Positions 43,656-54,366 of a stretch of DNA of 64,000 bases are shown here, piece after piece. The notes beneath the pieces are model-generated. The model had not been told where the DNA came from. It was given only the letters and a program-made list of their open reading frames with translations, and did not search any database. Positions within the stretch are counted from its first letter, which is position 1; each line of letters begins with the position of its first letter. The DNA lies in contig CAYFLT010000012.1 in NCBI GenBank assembly GCA_964344055.1, forward strand, positions 1 to 64,000, given 5' to 3'. The translations under genes were made by a program, and so were the position numbers. The stretch is from OFTM10 sp964344055 (GTDB taxonomy: Bacteria; Actinomycetota; Acidimicrobiia; Acidimicrobiales; Aldehydirespiratoraceae).

Positions 43656-44906
43656 ATGGCTGCCAAGAGCAAGAAGGCCCAGCCGAAGAAGACCACCGGG
43701 CCGAAGATCGACGACGACTCGGTGTGGATCCTCGGTACCCACATGACGAAGTTCGGTCGCTACCCGGACAAGGACCAGGTCGACCTGGCCAGCGAGAGTT
43801 CGATCGCCGCGATGCAGGACGGTGGCGTGACCATCCACGACATGGACGTCCTGGCTGCGGGTTGTCTCTACCAGGTGTCGGGGATGGCCCAGCGCATCCA
43901 GAAGCAGATTGGCCAGACCGGGATCCCCGCCTACAACGTGGCGAACGCGTGCGCCACGGGCGCCACCGCAATCCGCACCGTCTATCTCACCATCAAGGCG
44001 GGCGAGGCCGACATGGGGCTCGCGGTCGGCGTGGAGCAGATGGGCAAGATGGGTCTGTTGGGCGGCGCCAACACCAAGAAGGAGAAGAAGGTCTACGAAC
44101 CGGAGGGCCGCTTCGGTGCGGTGACCGGCATCGACGGCTACCTCGGCACCAACTCGATGCCCGGTGTCTTCGGCCAGGCCGGCATGGAGTACGCCAACGA
44201 CCACGACGGTGTGGGGTTCGAGCAGTTCGCCAAGGTCGCCTACAAGAATCACTTCCACAGCACGCTCAACCCGCTGGCGCAGTACCGCAAGGAATTCTCG
44301 ATGGAAGAGATCACCGGCGCGCCGGTGATCTCCTATCCGAACACGCTGCTGATGTGTTGCCCGACCGGCGACGGTGCGGCGGCGGCGGTCCTGGTGTCGG
44401 GCGAGCGGCTCAAGAGCATGCCCAAGAAGGTCCAGAAGCGGGCGGTGAAGATCTCGGCATCGGTGCTCACCTCGGACCCCTACACCGAGGCCAGCCAGCA
44501 GCAGCCCGACGTCAGCACACTCACCCGCAATGCGGCGGCGAAGGCCTACGAGATCGCCGGCGTCGGGCCGGAGGACCTCGACCTCGTCGAACTCCACGAC
44601 TGTTTCGCAACCGCCGAGTTGATCCACTACGACAACCTCGGATTGTGCGAGCGGGGCGGAGCCGGCGACTTCATCGACCGCGGGGCTCCGTTCCGCGATG
44701 GCACGACCCCGGTCAACGTCTCCGGCGGGCTGATCTCGAAGGGCCATCCGATCGGTGCGACCGGTGTGGCCAACGTCTATGAGGTCACCACCCACCTGCG
44801 GGGCGAAGCCGGCGATCGTCAGATCAAGGGTGCGAAGGTCGGGCTGGCCCACGTGATCGGGCTCGGATCGGCATGTGGAGTCCACATCCTCGAGAAGGCG
44901 GCTTGA
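43656..44906 (+). CDS. Thiolase-family (SCP-x/Ltp2-like) acyl-CoA acetyltransferase or lyase
   Basis: 416 residues. A short lysine-rich lead (SKKAQPKK) precedes ILGTHMTKFGRYP. Catalytic Cys is in NACATGATAIRT; DLVELHDCFATAEL, GGLISKGHPIGATG (His) and GSACGVHIL (second Cys) follow. Lipid-transfer/SCP-x thiolases of this group cleave or form C-C bonds in acyl-CoAs, including sterol side chains, often with a DUF35 partner, as upstream. The natural substrate is not known. Confidence 0.9.
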   Translation: MAAKSKKAQPKKTTGPKIDDDSVWILGTHMTKFGRYPDKDQVDLASESSIAAMQDGGVTIHDMDVLAAGCLYQVSGMAQRIQKQIGQTGIPAYNVANACATGATAIRTVYLTIKAGEADMGLAVGVEQMGKMGLLGGANTKKEKKVYEPEGRFGAVTGIDGYLGTNSMPGVFGQAGMEYANDHDGVGFEQFAKVAYKNHFHSTLNPLAQYRKEFSMEEITGAPVISYPNTLLMCCPTGDGAAAAVLVSGERLKSMPKKVQKRAVKISASVLTSDPYTEASQQQPDVSTLTRNAAAKAYEIAGVGPEDLDLVELHDCFATAELIHYDNLGLCERGGAGDFIDRGAPFRDGTTPVNVSGGLISKGHPIGATGVANVYEVTTHLRGEAGDRQIKGAKVGLAHVIGLGSACGVHILEKAA

Positions 44907-45414
44907 CGCGTCGTCCCACCGTCCCTTCGTCATCGGCGCAGATCACCCGGACCCCCGCTGGGGCCGGGTGCATCGCGCCTATCGGGCGCTCCTCGGTGAG
45001 GTGGATCCGGCCGGGCCGCTGATCGCCGAGTTCGGTGCCGTCGATCTCCGGCCCCGATGCGTCGTCGAGTCACCGGAGCTGGGAGCCGCGATGTCGTCTG
45101 GGCCGGTGGTCGTGGCCGGCCCGAACGATCTGATCGAGCTTCGCGTGGCGCTGGAACGGGTGACCGGCCCGGGCTCATGGCCCTTCACGACTGCCGGGTC
45201 GGGGCCGCCCGGGACCGTGCTCACCGCGGCGGTGGTCCTGGAGCGACCGGCGCCGGTCGTGGCGCTGGTGGCGGCCATGGAGCATCTCATTCGCGACCAC
45301 AGCGGGGCCTGGCGGACGTGGAAGACCGCGCGGGAGGCGATCGCTTCGGGCCTCGCTGACGTGCACCGCCTCTCACTCGAGGCGGTGGTCCTGGATCCTG
45401 GCCAGATCGCCTGA
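44875..45414 (+). CDS. Hypothetical protein, unknown function
   Basis: 179 residues from ATG 44875, overlapping the thiolase end by 32 bp; GTG 44969 would remove 31 residues. No recognised domain. The core has RVHRAYRALLGEVDPAGPLIAEF and a hydrophobic region AVVLERPAPVVALVAAMEHLI, then GAWRTWKTAREAIASGLADVH. It ends 13 bp before the convergent NicX/M29-like gene. Codons end mostly in G/C in this frame, supporting it over the opposite-strand reading. Confidence 0.5.
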   Translation: MESTSSRRRLDASSHRPFVIGADHPDPRWGRVHRAYRALLGEVDPAGPLIAEFGAVDLRPRCVVESPELGAAMSSGPVVVAGPNDLIELRVALERVTGPGSWPFTTAGSGPPGTVLTAAVVLERPAPVVALVAAMEHLIRDHSGAWRTWKTAREAIASGLADVHRLSLEAVVLDPGQIA

Positions 45415-45426
45415 CCCGGCCGGCCG

Positions 45427-46473
45427 TCAGCGGAGCTCGGGGTGCAACACGCCTGCGGTGACGACCGGGAAACCGTCGAGTTCGACCGTGCAGTTGCGCA
45501 TCGGGAGGTCGAAGTGGCCGAGGGTGTGCCGCCCCGCGTGCTCGTTGGCGCCGGTCGAGTAGACGAAGTTCCCTGCGAAGGCGCGGAGCTCGGTGCCGTT
45601 GGTGTGGGCCTTGTCATACATGGTGAGCGCGTCCCAGCGGGCGCCGGGGTTCATCCCCCAGCCGACATGGCTCACCGCGTAGGCGTCCTCGTCGTCCCAG
45701 GCTTCGAGGTAGCTGGCGAAGAGGGCGGCATCGGTGCCGGGGCCGGAGATGTCGGTGATGTAGTCGTCTTCGATGGTGAGGCGCACCTCGGACTCGAGGT
45801 ACCTCTTGAAGGTGAGGTTGACGTCGCCGGGCGCCAGCACAAGTGATCCGTTCACCGAACCCGCCAAGGGGAAACAGAGGCAGAGCCCGCCCGGCCAGTG
45901 GGCCACTGATCCGGGTTCGGTGGAGTAGCCGACGCTGCCCGCGGTGGGTGCGCCGGCGACCCGAATGGTGAGGTCGGTGCCTGCCTCGGACGTCACGCAC
46001 ATCGTGTCGGCCGCAGCGAGGCGGGCTTTGCCGGCATCGATCTTGGGGATCAGGGACGGGTCGGGGACCAGCCGTTCGAGTGCCTCGGGATGCTCGTTGG
46101 AGATCATCAGGACACGGGCCCCGTCGGCCAGGATCTCGGGCAGCTCCGGCGAGTGCAGCAGCCCCTCCACGGTGCAGTCGATGACCACGGTCGACGAAGC
46201 GAGCGCGGCGATCACCGGTCCGAGCTGCTGGATGGCGTCGGATGCTCCGGTCGATCGAACCGGCACCGGTGCAGTCTGTTTCGGCGTGGGGACCGTCACG
46301 TGGAAGGGCCGGGCACCCAGTCGGGCGAGGGCGAGCTCGGCGAGTTGGACGTTCACCTGCCGTGACTGCGATTCCGAAAGGACCACGCAGACGTCGCCGG
46401 GCTGTATCGCACAGAGCCCGAAGACCCCTGCAAAGGTGTCGATCCACTTCGATTCGACTCGTTCGACGAGCAT
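45427..46473 (-). CDS. M29/NicX-like metalloprotein (aminopeptidase or 2,5-dihydroxypyridine dioxygenase family)
   Basis: 348 residues from ATG 46473 (GTG 46476 precedes; a G-rich site lies 6 bases upstream). The C-terminal part has SHVGWGMNPGARWD and HAGRHTLGHFDLPMRNC; an HxD pair of this kind binds Fe in NicX, and related M29 aminopeptidases use a similar fold. Annotated members are often called leucyl aminopeptidase, but the metal sphere looks more like NicX. Divergent from the methyltransferase gene across 173-176 bp. Confidence 0.7.
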   Translation of the reverse strand: MLVERVESKWIDTFAGVFGLCAIQPGDVCVVLSESQSRQVNVQLAELALARLGARPFHVTVPTPKQTAPVPVRSTGASDAIQQLGPVIAALASSTVVIDCTVEGLLHSPELPEILADGARVLMISNEHPEALERLVPDPSLIPKIDAGKARLAAADTMCVTSEAGTDLTIRVAGAPTAGSVGYSTEPGSVAHWPGGLCLCFPLAGSVNGSLVLAPGDVNLTFKRYLESEVRLTIEDDYITDISGPGTDAALFASYLEAWDDEDAYAVSHVGWGMNPGARWDALTMYDKAHTNGTELRAFAGNFVYSTGANEHAGRHTLGHFDLPMRNCTVELDGFPVVTAGVLHPELR

Positions 46474-46649
46474 CACGGTCCCCCGATGAGGGTCGGTTGT
46501 CCTCGCCGGCGAGTGTCGTTGACCGGCGGAGAGGTCGCCAAATCCTTCGGTACGGCTTTGTCCGCGGGTCCGGCTCGGTGTCGCTTCGAAGGGGAAGTGA
46601 CGCCAGTACCTCCGAATGCCAGGATTGACCCCACGAACAGGGGGCCGCC

Positions 46650-47729
46650 ATGAGCGACGACACGACGATCGATCCCGACGAGCTGAAGCTCTTCAGCTTC
46701 AAGGTCTGGACCTACCGGATGGGTGAGGCAGTGGCGCTGATGGTCCACCTCGGCGATCGGCTCGGCCTCTATGCCGCACTCCGCGGTCGCGGCCCGACGT
46801 CGGAAACCGAGCTCGCCGCCGCAACCGGACTCAACGAGCGCCTGGTGAAGGAGTGGCTCTACGGCCAAGCCGCAGCGGGACTGATCGACGGTCCAGACGA
46901 GCAATCACAGTTCGAACTCACCCCGACCCAGGCGGCGGTCCTGGCCGATGAGGAGAACTCGCTCGCCTTCGCCGCGGGTGCCTTCCGTGGGGGCGTGGAG
47001 CCGGCCGTCATCGACAAGATCACCGAGTCCTTCCACACCGGGATCGGAGTGACCTACGAGGAGCAGGGACCGGCAGCGGCGGCCGGTCTGGCCCGCATGA
47101 CCGGCCCGTGGTCGCGACTCGGCCTCACCAGCATCATCCTTCCAGCCCTCGACGGAGTCGTGGCCAAGCTCGAAGCGGGAGCGACCGTCGTCGACAGCGG
47201 CTGTGGCGGTGGCGTCACGTTGACGACGATCGCCGAGACGTTCCCGGAGAGTCGCTGCATCGGCTACGACCCGTCGGCGAGTGCCCTGCACCTGGCTCGC
47301 CGGAGCGCCTCGGAGAAGGGCCTGTCCAACATCGAGTTCGTCGAGGCGGGTGGTGAGTTCGTCGAGCAGGGGGCGGGGCACGACCTGGTGATCACCTTCG
47401 ACTGCCTACACGACATGCCCCACCCCGACCGCACCGCCGAGGCGATCCGAGGTGCGATCGCGGACGACGGCACCTGGTTGATCAAGGACATCCGCTCCAC
47501 CGGCGACTTCGCCAAGGACCGGCGGAACCCGCTCCTTCCGCTCTTCTACGGGTTCTCGTTGGCATCGTGCCTGCAGTCCGCGATGTCCGAACCCGACGGC
47601 ATGGCGCTCGGCACTCTCGGCCTGCACCCGGCTCGGGCACAGGAGCTCACCGAGGCGGCGGGATTCGGCTCGTTCACCACCCACGACCTGGGCGACGCCG
47701 CAAACCTCTACTACGAGGTGCGCCCCTGA
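46650..47729 (+). CDS. Class I SAM-dependent methyltransferase with N-terminal winged helix
   Basis: 359 residues. The first ~95 residues form a winged-helix dimerisation domain (LGDRLGLYAALRG, TGLNERLVKEWLYGQAAAGLI). The SAM motif is TVVDSGCGGGVTLTTIA (about 170-186), followed by CIGYDPSASALHLA and LVITFDCLHDMPHPD. Architecture matches Rv2258c-like enzymes. Substrate unknown. The 173-bp upstream gap with the divergent NicX/M29-like gene should hold both promoters. Confidence 0.85.
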   Translation: MSDDTTIDPDELKLFSFKVWTYRMGEAVALMVHLGDRLGLYAALRGRGPTSETELAAATGLNERLVKEWLYGQAAAGLIDGPDEQSQFELTPTQAAVLADEENSLAFAAGAFRGGVEPAVIDKITESFHTGIGVTYEEQGPAAAAGLARMTGPWSRLGLTSIILPALDGVVAKLEAGATVVDSGCGGGVTLTTIAETFPESRCIGYDPSASALHLARRSASEKGLSNIEFVEAGGEFVEQGAGHDLVITFDCLHDMPHPDRTAEAIRGAIADDGTWLIKDIRSTGDFAKDRRNPLLPLFYGFSLASCLQSAMSEPDGMALGTLGLHPARAQELTEAAGFGSFTTHDLGDAANLYYEVRP

Positions 47730-47742
47730 CGGACCGGCCGCG

Positions 47743-48371
47743 TCATCGCCGCCCGGATCGCCGACAGAGGGTGCCCCAAGGGTCGCGCCGGCCGATGGCC
47801 GGAGCGAGCAGCCGGATGGCACCGCGTTGGATCGGACCCGAGATCGCGGCAGTTCCCTCCAGGGCAGCCCTCAGGAGCGACGCGGGATCATCGGGTGCGT
47901 GTTCGGGGCCGACGGCACGCGACAAGTCGAACGCGTGGAGGTGCCACTCGGTGGCAGCCATACGGGCGTGGTGACCGACGGTGCTCACCCCGAAGGGATA
48001 GGCGAACGGGACCTCCCAGTGGCTGCGGGCCCGGTCGAGGTACGACCGAGCAAGCTCCCCGAACGTCGATGCCGCCGCCGGTCCAGGGATCCGAGCGAGA
48101 TCACGAACCACCGCATCGGTGTGGGCATCGATGATCGACGCGGCGAATGGCACCGAGAGGGTTCCGTCNNNNNNNNNNGGGCCCGGTCGAGCCAGTCGTG
48201 ATACCAGCGGGCGACGGCGAGCACGTGGCGGGCGGTTTCGGCGGCAGTCCAGTCTCCACAGGCCGGGAGCTCCCATCCCGTCGGATCGAATCGCTGCGAG
48301 ATTTCGATGATCGCATCGACGCCTGAGGTGTAGAGATCTGCGACCTGATCGGGCGAGAGGTGGGCGTTCAC
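47743..48371 (-). CDS. Maleylpyruvate isomerase-like (DinB-fold, mycothiol-dependent) protein
   Basis: About 209 residues in two frames across a 10-N gap. GTG 48371 overlaps the helicase stop (GTGA). The first part HLSPDQVADLYTSGVDAII, GWELPACGDWTAAETARHVLAVARWYHDWL carries the metal-binding His; after the gap GVSTVGHHARMAATEWHLHAFDL gives the ExxxHxxD-like metal site. Family members use mycothiol as a cofactor or bind metals. Function here is not known. Confidence 0.8.
48169..48178. other. Assembly gap (10 N) inside the isomerase-like gene, frame-breaking
   Basis: The frame differs between HDWLDRA before the gap (minus strand) and DGTLSVPFAAS after it, so the N count is a placeholder. Confidence 0.95.
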
Positions 48372-51300
48372 CCGTGGGAGTCTCCCATGGCCTCCAGCGC
48401 CTGCCGCAGCCGTTTCACACTCACTGTCCCCTTGGCCCCGATCGGTTGGGCGAACAGGCTCACCCGCAACTCCTGCAGCTGCCAGGCGAGGGCCTCGAGC
48501 TCGACCGACCAGCCCAGCCGATCGACCAGGGCGTCGTGGGTCGCCTCCAGCGCCCGAACGTTCTGCATCCGGTCCCGGTCCCTGGCCACGTGGTCGGCCA
48601 GTCGATCCAGCCGCCAACGGGCTGCAGCGAGATAGCGGGCGATGTCGGAGAGCCGCTCGCCACCCACCCCCGCGATGAAGCCCGGGTGGACGAGACGGTC
48701 CAGTTGAGCTTGGATGTCGTCGGTCGCCGGCCGGAGTGGCTCCGCATCGATCGAGTCCAGGCCGCGGGACAGCTCTCGACCCGCGATGAGGACGTCGACA
48801 GCGGCGTTGGCCACATCGAGCACCGCCTGGGGTAGGGCGTCGCGGACGGCGTCGAGGAGATCCTCGAATCCGCTTCGCGACCACTTCGGTCCGCCGAAGC
48901 GCAGCAGCAGCTCGTCGACCGCCGCCGACAGGCAGTCCTCGAACCAGGCGGTCGGTGAGTCGTACGGGCTGAGCACGATCGCGAACTTGACCTCGTCGGT
49001 GAGGAGGCCCCGCAGCACACTTCCGACCGCCGGGCGGTTCAGCAGGAGCAGTCGTCGGGTGCCCGCCCACATCGCGTCGGTCTGCTCCGCTTCGGTGGCC
49101 AGGAGCCGGACCGCCACCGAGTCGACCTCGTCGATCAGCGAGGGGTAGGACTGCACCACCTGGCCGAGGCCGGTCGACTCGACGACCCTGGGCAGGTCGC
49201 CGGTGGCCCACGACGTCAGGCCCGACACTTCGAGTTCGTGGCTGGTCTCGGCCAGCAGGCCCCGAGCCTCGTCTTGGAGATGACGCTTGAGGAGGTCGAG
49301 GTCGTCGTCCTTCGCGATCGACTCGCCGTGGTCGACGATCCGGAAGTGGGGACGGAGGTGGGTGGCCAGCTCCGGGGGCCGGAAGTCGCCGCGCCGGACC
49401 TCGCCCCCGGTGAGATGGGCGACTTCTCGGCGAAGCTGGTCCAGCAGGGGCTGGCGCGAGTCGAGGCGGGGGAGGAGTTCTTCGACCGATTCGGGGATCG
49501 GCACCAGCCCACGTCGGATCGANNNNNNNNNNGGAAGGGTGCGAAGCAGTTCGGTGACCAGTTCGCGGCGAAGGCCAGGCACGAGCCAGTCGAACGGGCG
49601 GGGATCGACCCGGCTCACCACGTCGAGGGGGATGTCGATGGTGACGCCGGCCGTCGGGCTGGCCGGATCGTGCTCGTAGGCCAGCGCGAAGCTGAGGTCC
49701 CCGTAGGGCCACGCTCCGGGGAAGTCGTCGGCCGAGATCGTTCCGGCCCTCGGATCGATCAGATCCTCGACCGCGAGATCGAGGTGGGTTGCGTCCTGCG
49801 CTTGTTGCTGCTTCCACCAGCGATCGAAGTGCCGGCCGGAGACGATCGAGTCCGGCAGCCGCTCGGAGTAACGGTCGACGAGGACGTCGTCGGAGACGAG
49901 CAGGTCATCCCTCCGCAGCCGGTTCTGCAGGGCTTCCACTTCGGAGATCCGGTCCGCGTTGTGGGTCACGAACCGGTGGTGGGTGTCCCAGTCGCCTTCG
50001 ACCAGGGCATGACGGATGAACAGCTCACGCGCGAACGCGGGGTCGACGCGATGGAGATTGACCGGACGGTTCGGAACCACCGGGAGCCCGTAGAGCGACG
50101 CTCGCTCGTCACACATCGCGGCGCCGCGGTCCCGATCCCACCACGGGTCGCTGTAGGCCCAGGCCAGGAGATGCGATGCGGAACGCTCGAGCCAGCGTGG
50201 GTTGAGCGGCGCGACTCCACGGGCTCGGAGCTGGTTGGTCTCGACCAACTCGTACGCCATCACCCACCTCGGTGACCGCTTCTTGAGTGCGCTGCCGGGT
50301 GCGATCGTGAACCGGGCGTTGCGTGCGCCGCGGTATTCCCGCCGTTCGGGGTCGAAGAAGCCCACGTGGGACAGGAGCCCGGACAGCACCGCCTGGTGCA
50401 CACCGTCGGCGTCGGCTGGGTTGTCGTTGGTGTGTAGCCCGAGGTCGACGGCGATGCGTCGGAGCTGGCCATGCACGTCCTGCCACTCCCTGATCCGCAG
50501 GTAGTGGAGGAACTCCTCCTTGCACATCCGTCGGAACCCGTTGCCGGACCGGTCGTTGCGCTCCACGAGGATGTGGCGCCACAGGTGCAGGTACGACAGG
50601 AAGTCCGAGTCCTCGTCGGTGTAGCGGGCGTGGCACTCGGTTGCCCGCTGCTGTGCGGCACCACTTCCCACTCCCGTCGGCCGGATACGCGGGTCCTGGA
50701 TCGAGAGTCCCGAGACGATGACCAGCAACTCGGTCACGCACCCGTGGTCGTCGGCCTCGAGCAGCATCCTCCCCAGTCGCGGATCGACGGGTACGGAGGC
50801 GAGCTGGCGCCCCAGTGGTGTGAGCCAGCCTCGGGTGCCCTCGCGCTCTGGGTCGACGGCGTCGAGCTCCTCCAGCAGCCGAATGCCGTCGCGGATGGCG
50901 CGCTGGTCGGGTGGATCCACGAAGGGGAACGTCTCGATGTCGCCCAACCCGAGCGCGGCCATTTGCAGGACGACCGACGCGAGGTTGGTGCGTTGGATCT
51001 CGGGTTCGGTGAACTCGGGCCGGTTCGCGAAATCGTCTTCGTCGTAGAGACGGATGCACACGCCCGGACCAAGCCGGCCACATCGCCCGGCGCGCTGATC
51101 CGCGGAGGCCTGCGAGATCGGCTCGATCGGGAGGCGCTGCACCTTCGTGCGGCGGTTGAACCGTGAGATCCGCGCCGTACCCACGTCTACGACCGAGTGG
51201 ATGCCGGGCACGGTAAGCGAGGTCTCGGCCACGTTGGTGGCGAGCACCACCCGACGACCACGATGGAATGCGAACACTCTCTGCTGCTCGGCAGGGGAGA

Positions 51301-52144
51301 GGCGGGCGTACAGCGGCAGGATCTCGAGGTCCGGGATGTGGAGGTCGGTGAGGTGATCCGCCGCGTCGCGGATCTCTCGTTCTCCGGAGAGGAACACGAG
51401 GACGTCGCCGGGCTGCTCGCGGAGCAGGTCCTTCACCGCCAACCCGATGCCTTCGTTTTGGTCGAGGACCCGAGCTTCGGGACCCTCGGGATCCCCGAGC
51501 GGTCGGTACCGGATGTCGACCGGGTGGGTACGGCCGGACACCTCGACGATCGGCGCGTTGCCGAAGTGCTCGGAGAAACGCTCGGTGTCGATCGTGGCCG
51601 ACGTGATGATGACCTTCAGATCCGGCCGGCGATCGACGAGCCGGCGGAGGTAGCCGAGTAGGAAGTCGATGTTCAGGCTGCGCTCGTGGGCCTCGTCGAT
51701 GATGAGGGTGTCGTAGCGACGCAGGTCCCGGTCGCGCTGCATTTCTGCGAGGAGGATCCCGTCGGTCATGAGCTTCACGAGGGTACGGTCGCTGACCTCG
51801 TCGGTGAAGCGAACCGTGTAGCCCACGAGCCCGCCGACCTCAGTGCCGAGCTCGTCGGCCACCCGCTGGGCGATCGATCGGGCGGCGATGCGCCGAGGCT
51901 GAGTGTGCCCGATCAAACCGTCCACCCCGCGCCCGAGATCGAGGCAGAGCTTTGGCAGCTGGGTCGACTTGCCGGAGCCGGTCTCGCCCGCAACCACCAC
52001 GATCTGATGCTCGCCGATGGTCTCGAGGAGCTCGGCCCGTCGTTCGCTGATCGGGAGGTCGACGGGGTAGCGGATGTCTGGAACCGACAGACGACGGCGC
52101 TCGATCAGGTCCCGATCCATCCCTCCGATCCTACGGCTGAGCAT
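48368..52144 (-). CDS. hrpA: ATP-dependent RNA helicase HrpA-like (DEAH family)
   Basis: About 1258 residues with a 10-N gap that keeps frame. Motif I GETGSGKST, II DEAH (IIDEAHERSLNIDF), III TSATIDTERF, and VI QRAGRCGRLGPG identify a DEAH helicase; the long C-terminal part with DUF3418-type sequence (PAVGSVLRGLLTDEVKF, LVPIPESVEELL) is HrpA-specific. ATG 52144 is the outer start; ATG 52120 has GGAGG but only one base away. HrpA unwinds RNA and rescues stalled ribosomes on mRNA in E. coli. Its stop overlaps the next gene. Confidence 0.92.
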   Translation of the reverse strand: MLSRRIGGMDRDLIERRRLSVPDIRYPVDLPISERRAELLETIGEHQIVVVAGETGSGKSTQLPKLCLDLGRGVDGLIGHTQPRRIAARSIAQRVADELGTEVGGLVGYTVRFTDEVSDRTLVKLMTDGILLAEMQRDRDLRRYDTLIIDEAHERSLNIDFLLGYLRRLVDRRPDLKVIITSATIDTERFSEHFGNAPIVEVSGRTHPVDIRYRPLGDPEGPEARVLDQNEGIGLAVKDLLREQPGDVLVFLSGEREIRDAADHLTDLHIPDLEILPLYARLSPAEQQRVFAFHRGRRVVLATNVAETSLTVPGIHSVVDVGTARISRFNRRTKVQRLPIEPISQASADQRAGRCGRLGPGVCIRLYDEDDFANRPEFTEPEIQRTNLASVVLQMAALGLGDIETFPFVDPPDQRAIRDGIRLLEELDAVDPEREGTRGWLTPLGRQLASVPVDPRLGRMLLEADDHGCVTELLVIVSGLSIQDPRIRPTGVGSGAAQQRATECHARYTDEDSDFLSYLHLWRHILVERNDRSGNGFRRMCKEEFLHYLRIREWQDVHGQLRRIAVDLGLHTNDNPADADGVHQAVLSGLLSHVGFFDPERREYRGARNARFTIAPGSALKKRSPRWVMAYELVETNQLRARGVAPLNPRWLERSASHLLAWAYSDPWWDRDRGAAMCDERASLYGLPVVPNRPVNLHRVDPAFARELFIRHALVEGDWDTHHRFVTHNADRISEVEALQNRLRRDDLLVSDDVLVDRYSERLPDSIVSGRHFDRWWKQQQAQDATHLDLAVEDLIDPRAGTISADDFPGAWPYGDLSFALAYEHDPASPTAGVTIDIPLDVVSRVDPRPFDWLVPGLRRELVTELLRTLXXXXSIRRGLVPIPESVEELLPRLDSRQPLLDQLRREVAHLTGGEVRRGDFRPPELATHLRPHFRIVDHGESIAKDDDLDLLKRHLQDEARGLLAETSHELEVSGLTSWATGDLPRVVESTGLGQVVQSYPSLIDEVDSVAVRLLATEAEQTDAMWAGTRRLLLLNRPAVGSVLRGLLTDEVKFAIVLSPYDSPTAWFEDCLSAAVDELLLRFGGPKWSRSGFEDLLDAVRDALPQAVLDVANAAVDVLIAGRELSRGLDSIDAEPLRPATDDIQAQLDRLVHPGFIAGVGGERLSDIARYLAAARWRLDRLADHVARDRDRMQNVRALEATHDALVDRLGWSVELEALAWQLQELRVSLFAQPIGAKGTVSVKRLRQALEAMGDSHG
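49523..49532. other. Assembly gap (10 N) inside hrpA
   Basis: Same frame continues (LLRTL before, SIRRGLVPIPESV after on the minus strand). HrpA homologues have LPK here, so only about three residues are missing. Confidence 0.95.
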
Positions 52145-52254
52145 CCGCCGCCCACCGCGAGCGACCGGACACGCAGCGCCACAATCGCCTCACGCGGATG
52201 ACAGGGCTATGCTCGCCACCTCATGGGGAACCGCGCACCAGGAGTTGCAGCGTC

Positions 52255-53245
<991 letters not shown>

Positions 53246-53256
<11 letters not shown>

Positions 53257-54292
53257 CACGAGCGAAGCCACCGAGGCGTCCGCGCCGGCGCCGGCCGAGT
53301 CCTCCGAGCGCGAGGTTCTCGTCAGCGTCCGCGGCGTCAAGAAGCACTACCCGATCATGGCCGGCGTCTTCCGCCGCCAGGTCGGTGCCGTCCGGGCGGT
53401 CGACGGGATCAGCTTCGACATCTACCGGGGTGAGACCCTCGGGCTCGTGGGCGAGAGCGGGTCCGGCAAGTCCACCGCCGGCCGGGCCGTCCTCCAGCTC
53501 GAGCCGGTCACCGAGGGCACCATCGAGTTCGACGGACAGATGCTGACGAACATGTCGAGCTCGCAGGTGCGGGCCCTGCGGCCGCGGATGCAGATGGTCT
53601 TCCAGAACCCGCACGCCTCGCTGAACCCGCGCATGACCGTCGGCTCGATCATCGAGGAACCGCTCAAGGAGCATCGCGCCGGCACCTCGGCCGAACGGGA
53701 GCAGCGGATCCAGGAACTGCTGCGGCTGGTGGGTCTCGATCCCACCCACGCCAACCGGTACCCGCACGAGTTCTCCGGAGGTCAGCGCCAGCGCATCGGC
53801 GTCGCCCGCGCCATCGCGCTGAACCCCGACCTCATCATCTGTGACGAGCCGATCGCCGCCCTGGACGTGTCGATCCAGGCCCAGGTGGTCAACCTGCTCG
53901 AGCGCCTCCAGAAGGTGATGGACCTCAGCTACCTGTTCATCTCCCACGACCTGTCGATGGTGCGACACATCGCGGACCGGGTGGCGGTCATGTATCTCGG
54001 CACGATCGTGGAGCTGGCGCCGGTCGATGTGCTCTACGACAACCCGAAGCACCCGTACACGCGGGCACTGCACTCGGCGGTGCCTGTTCCCGACCCGGTC
54101 ATCGAGATGACCCGGAGCCGGGTCATCCTCGAAGGCGACATTCCGAGCCCCGCCAATCCTCCCCCCGGTTGCCGATTCAGCACCCGCTGTCCGGTGGCCG
54201 AACCCGAGTGCTCACAGTCAGTGCCCGAGTGGCGAGAGCTCGATTCAGGCCACTGGGTGGCCTGCCACTTCGCTCACCAGCCCGACTGGTGA
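53246..54292 (+). CDS. Oligopeptide/dipeptide ABC transporter ATP-binding protein (DppF type)
   Basis: 348 residues, ATG overlapping the first ATPase gene by 11 bp. An acidic Ala/Ser-rich lead (1-25) precedes Walker A GESGSGKSTAGRA, signature FSGGQRQRIGVARAIA, Walker B LIICDEPIAALDV and H-loop ISHDLSMVRHIAD. The family tail is PGCRFSTRCPVAEPEC. It should pair with the DppD-type subunit as a heterodimer. Confidence 0.93.
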
Positions 54293-54346
54293 CCAAGCCG
54301 GCCGTCTCGCACGATCGAGGCGGCGGAGGAATAAGACAACCAAGAA

Positions 54347-54366
54347 CTTACCGAACAGTAGGTAAG
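54347..54366. promoter_or_regulatory. Inverted repeat upstream of the binding-protein gene
   Basis: CTTACC-N8-GGTAAG lies in the 151-bp gap before the solute-binding-protein gene, 78 bp upstream of its ATG. A TAGGAT -10-like hexamer is at 54393. Such 6-bp arms could bind a TetR- or GntR-type repressor, but no regulator gene is adjacent. The rest of the gap has GGAGG as ribosome binding site. Confidence 0.4.

Noticed and set aside
45405..45430. Hairpin CTGAC...GTCAG between convergent stops
   Set aside because: Only 5-bp arms with a non-pairing centre; too weak to call a terminator.
49238..50275. + strand frame opposite hrpA
   Set aside because: Antisense to a gene with clear helicase motifs; no domain in its own translation.
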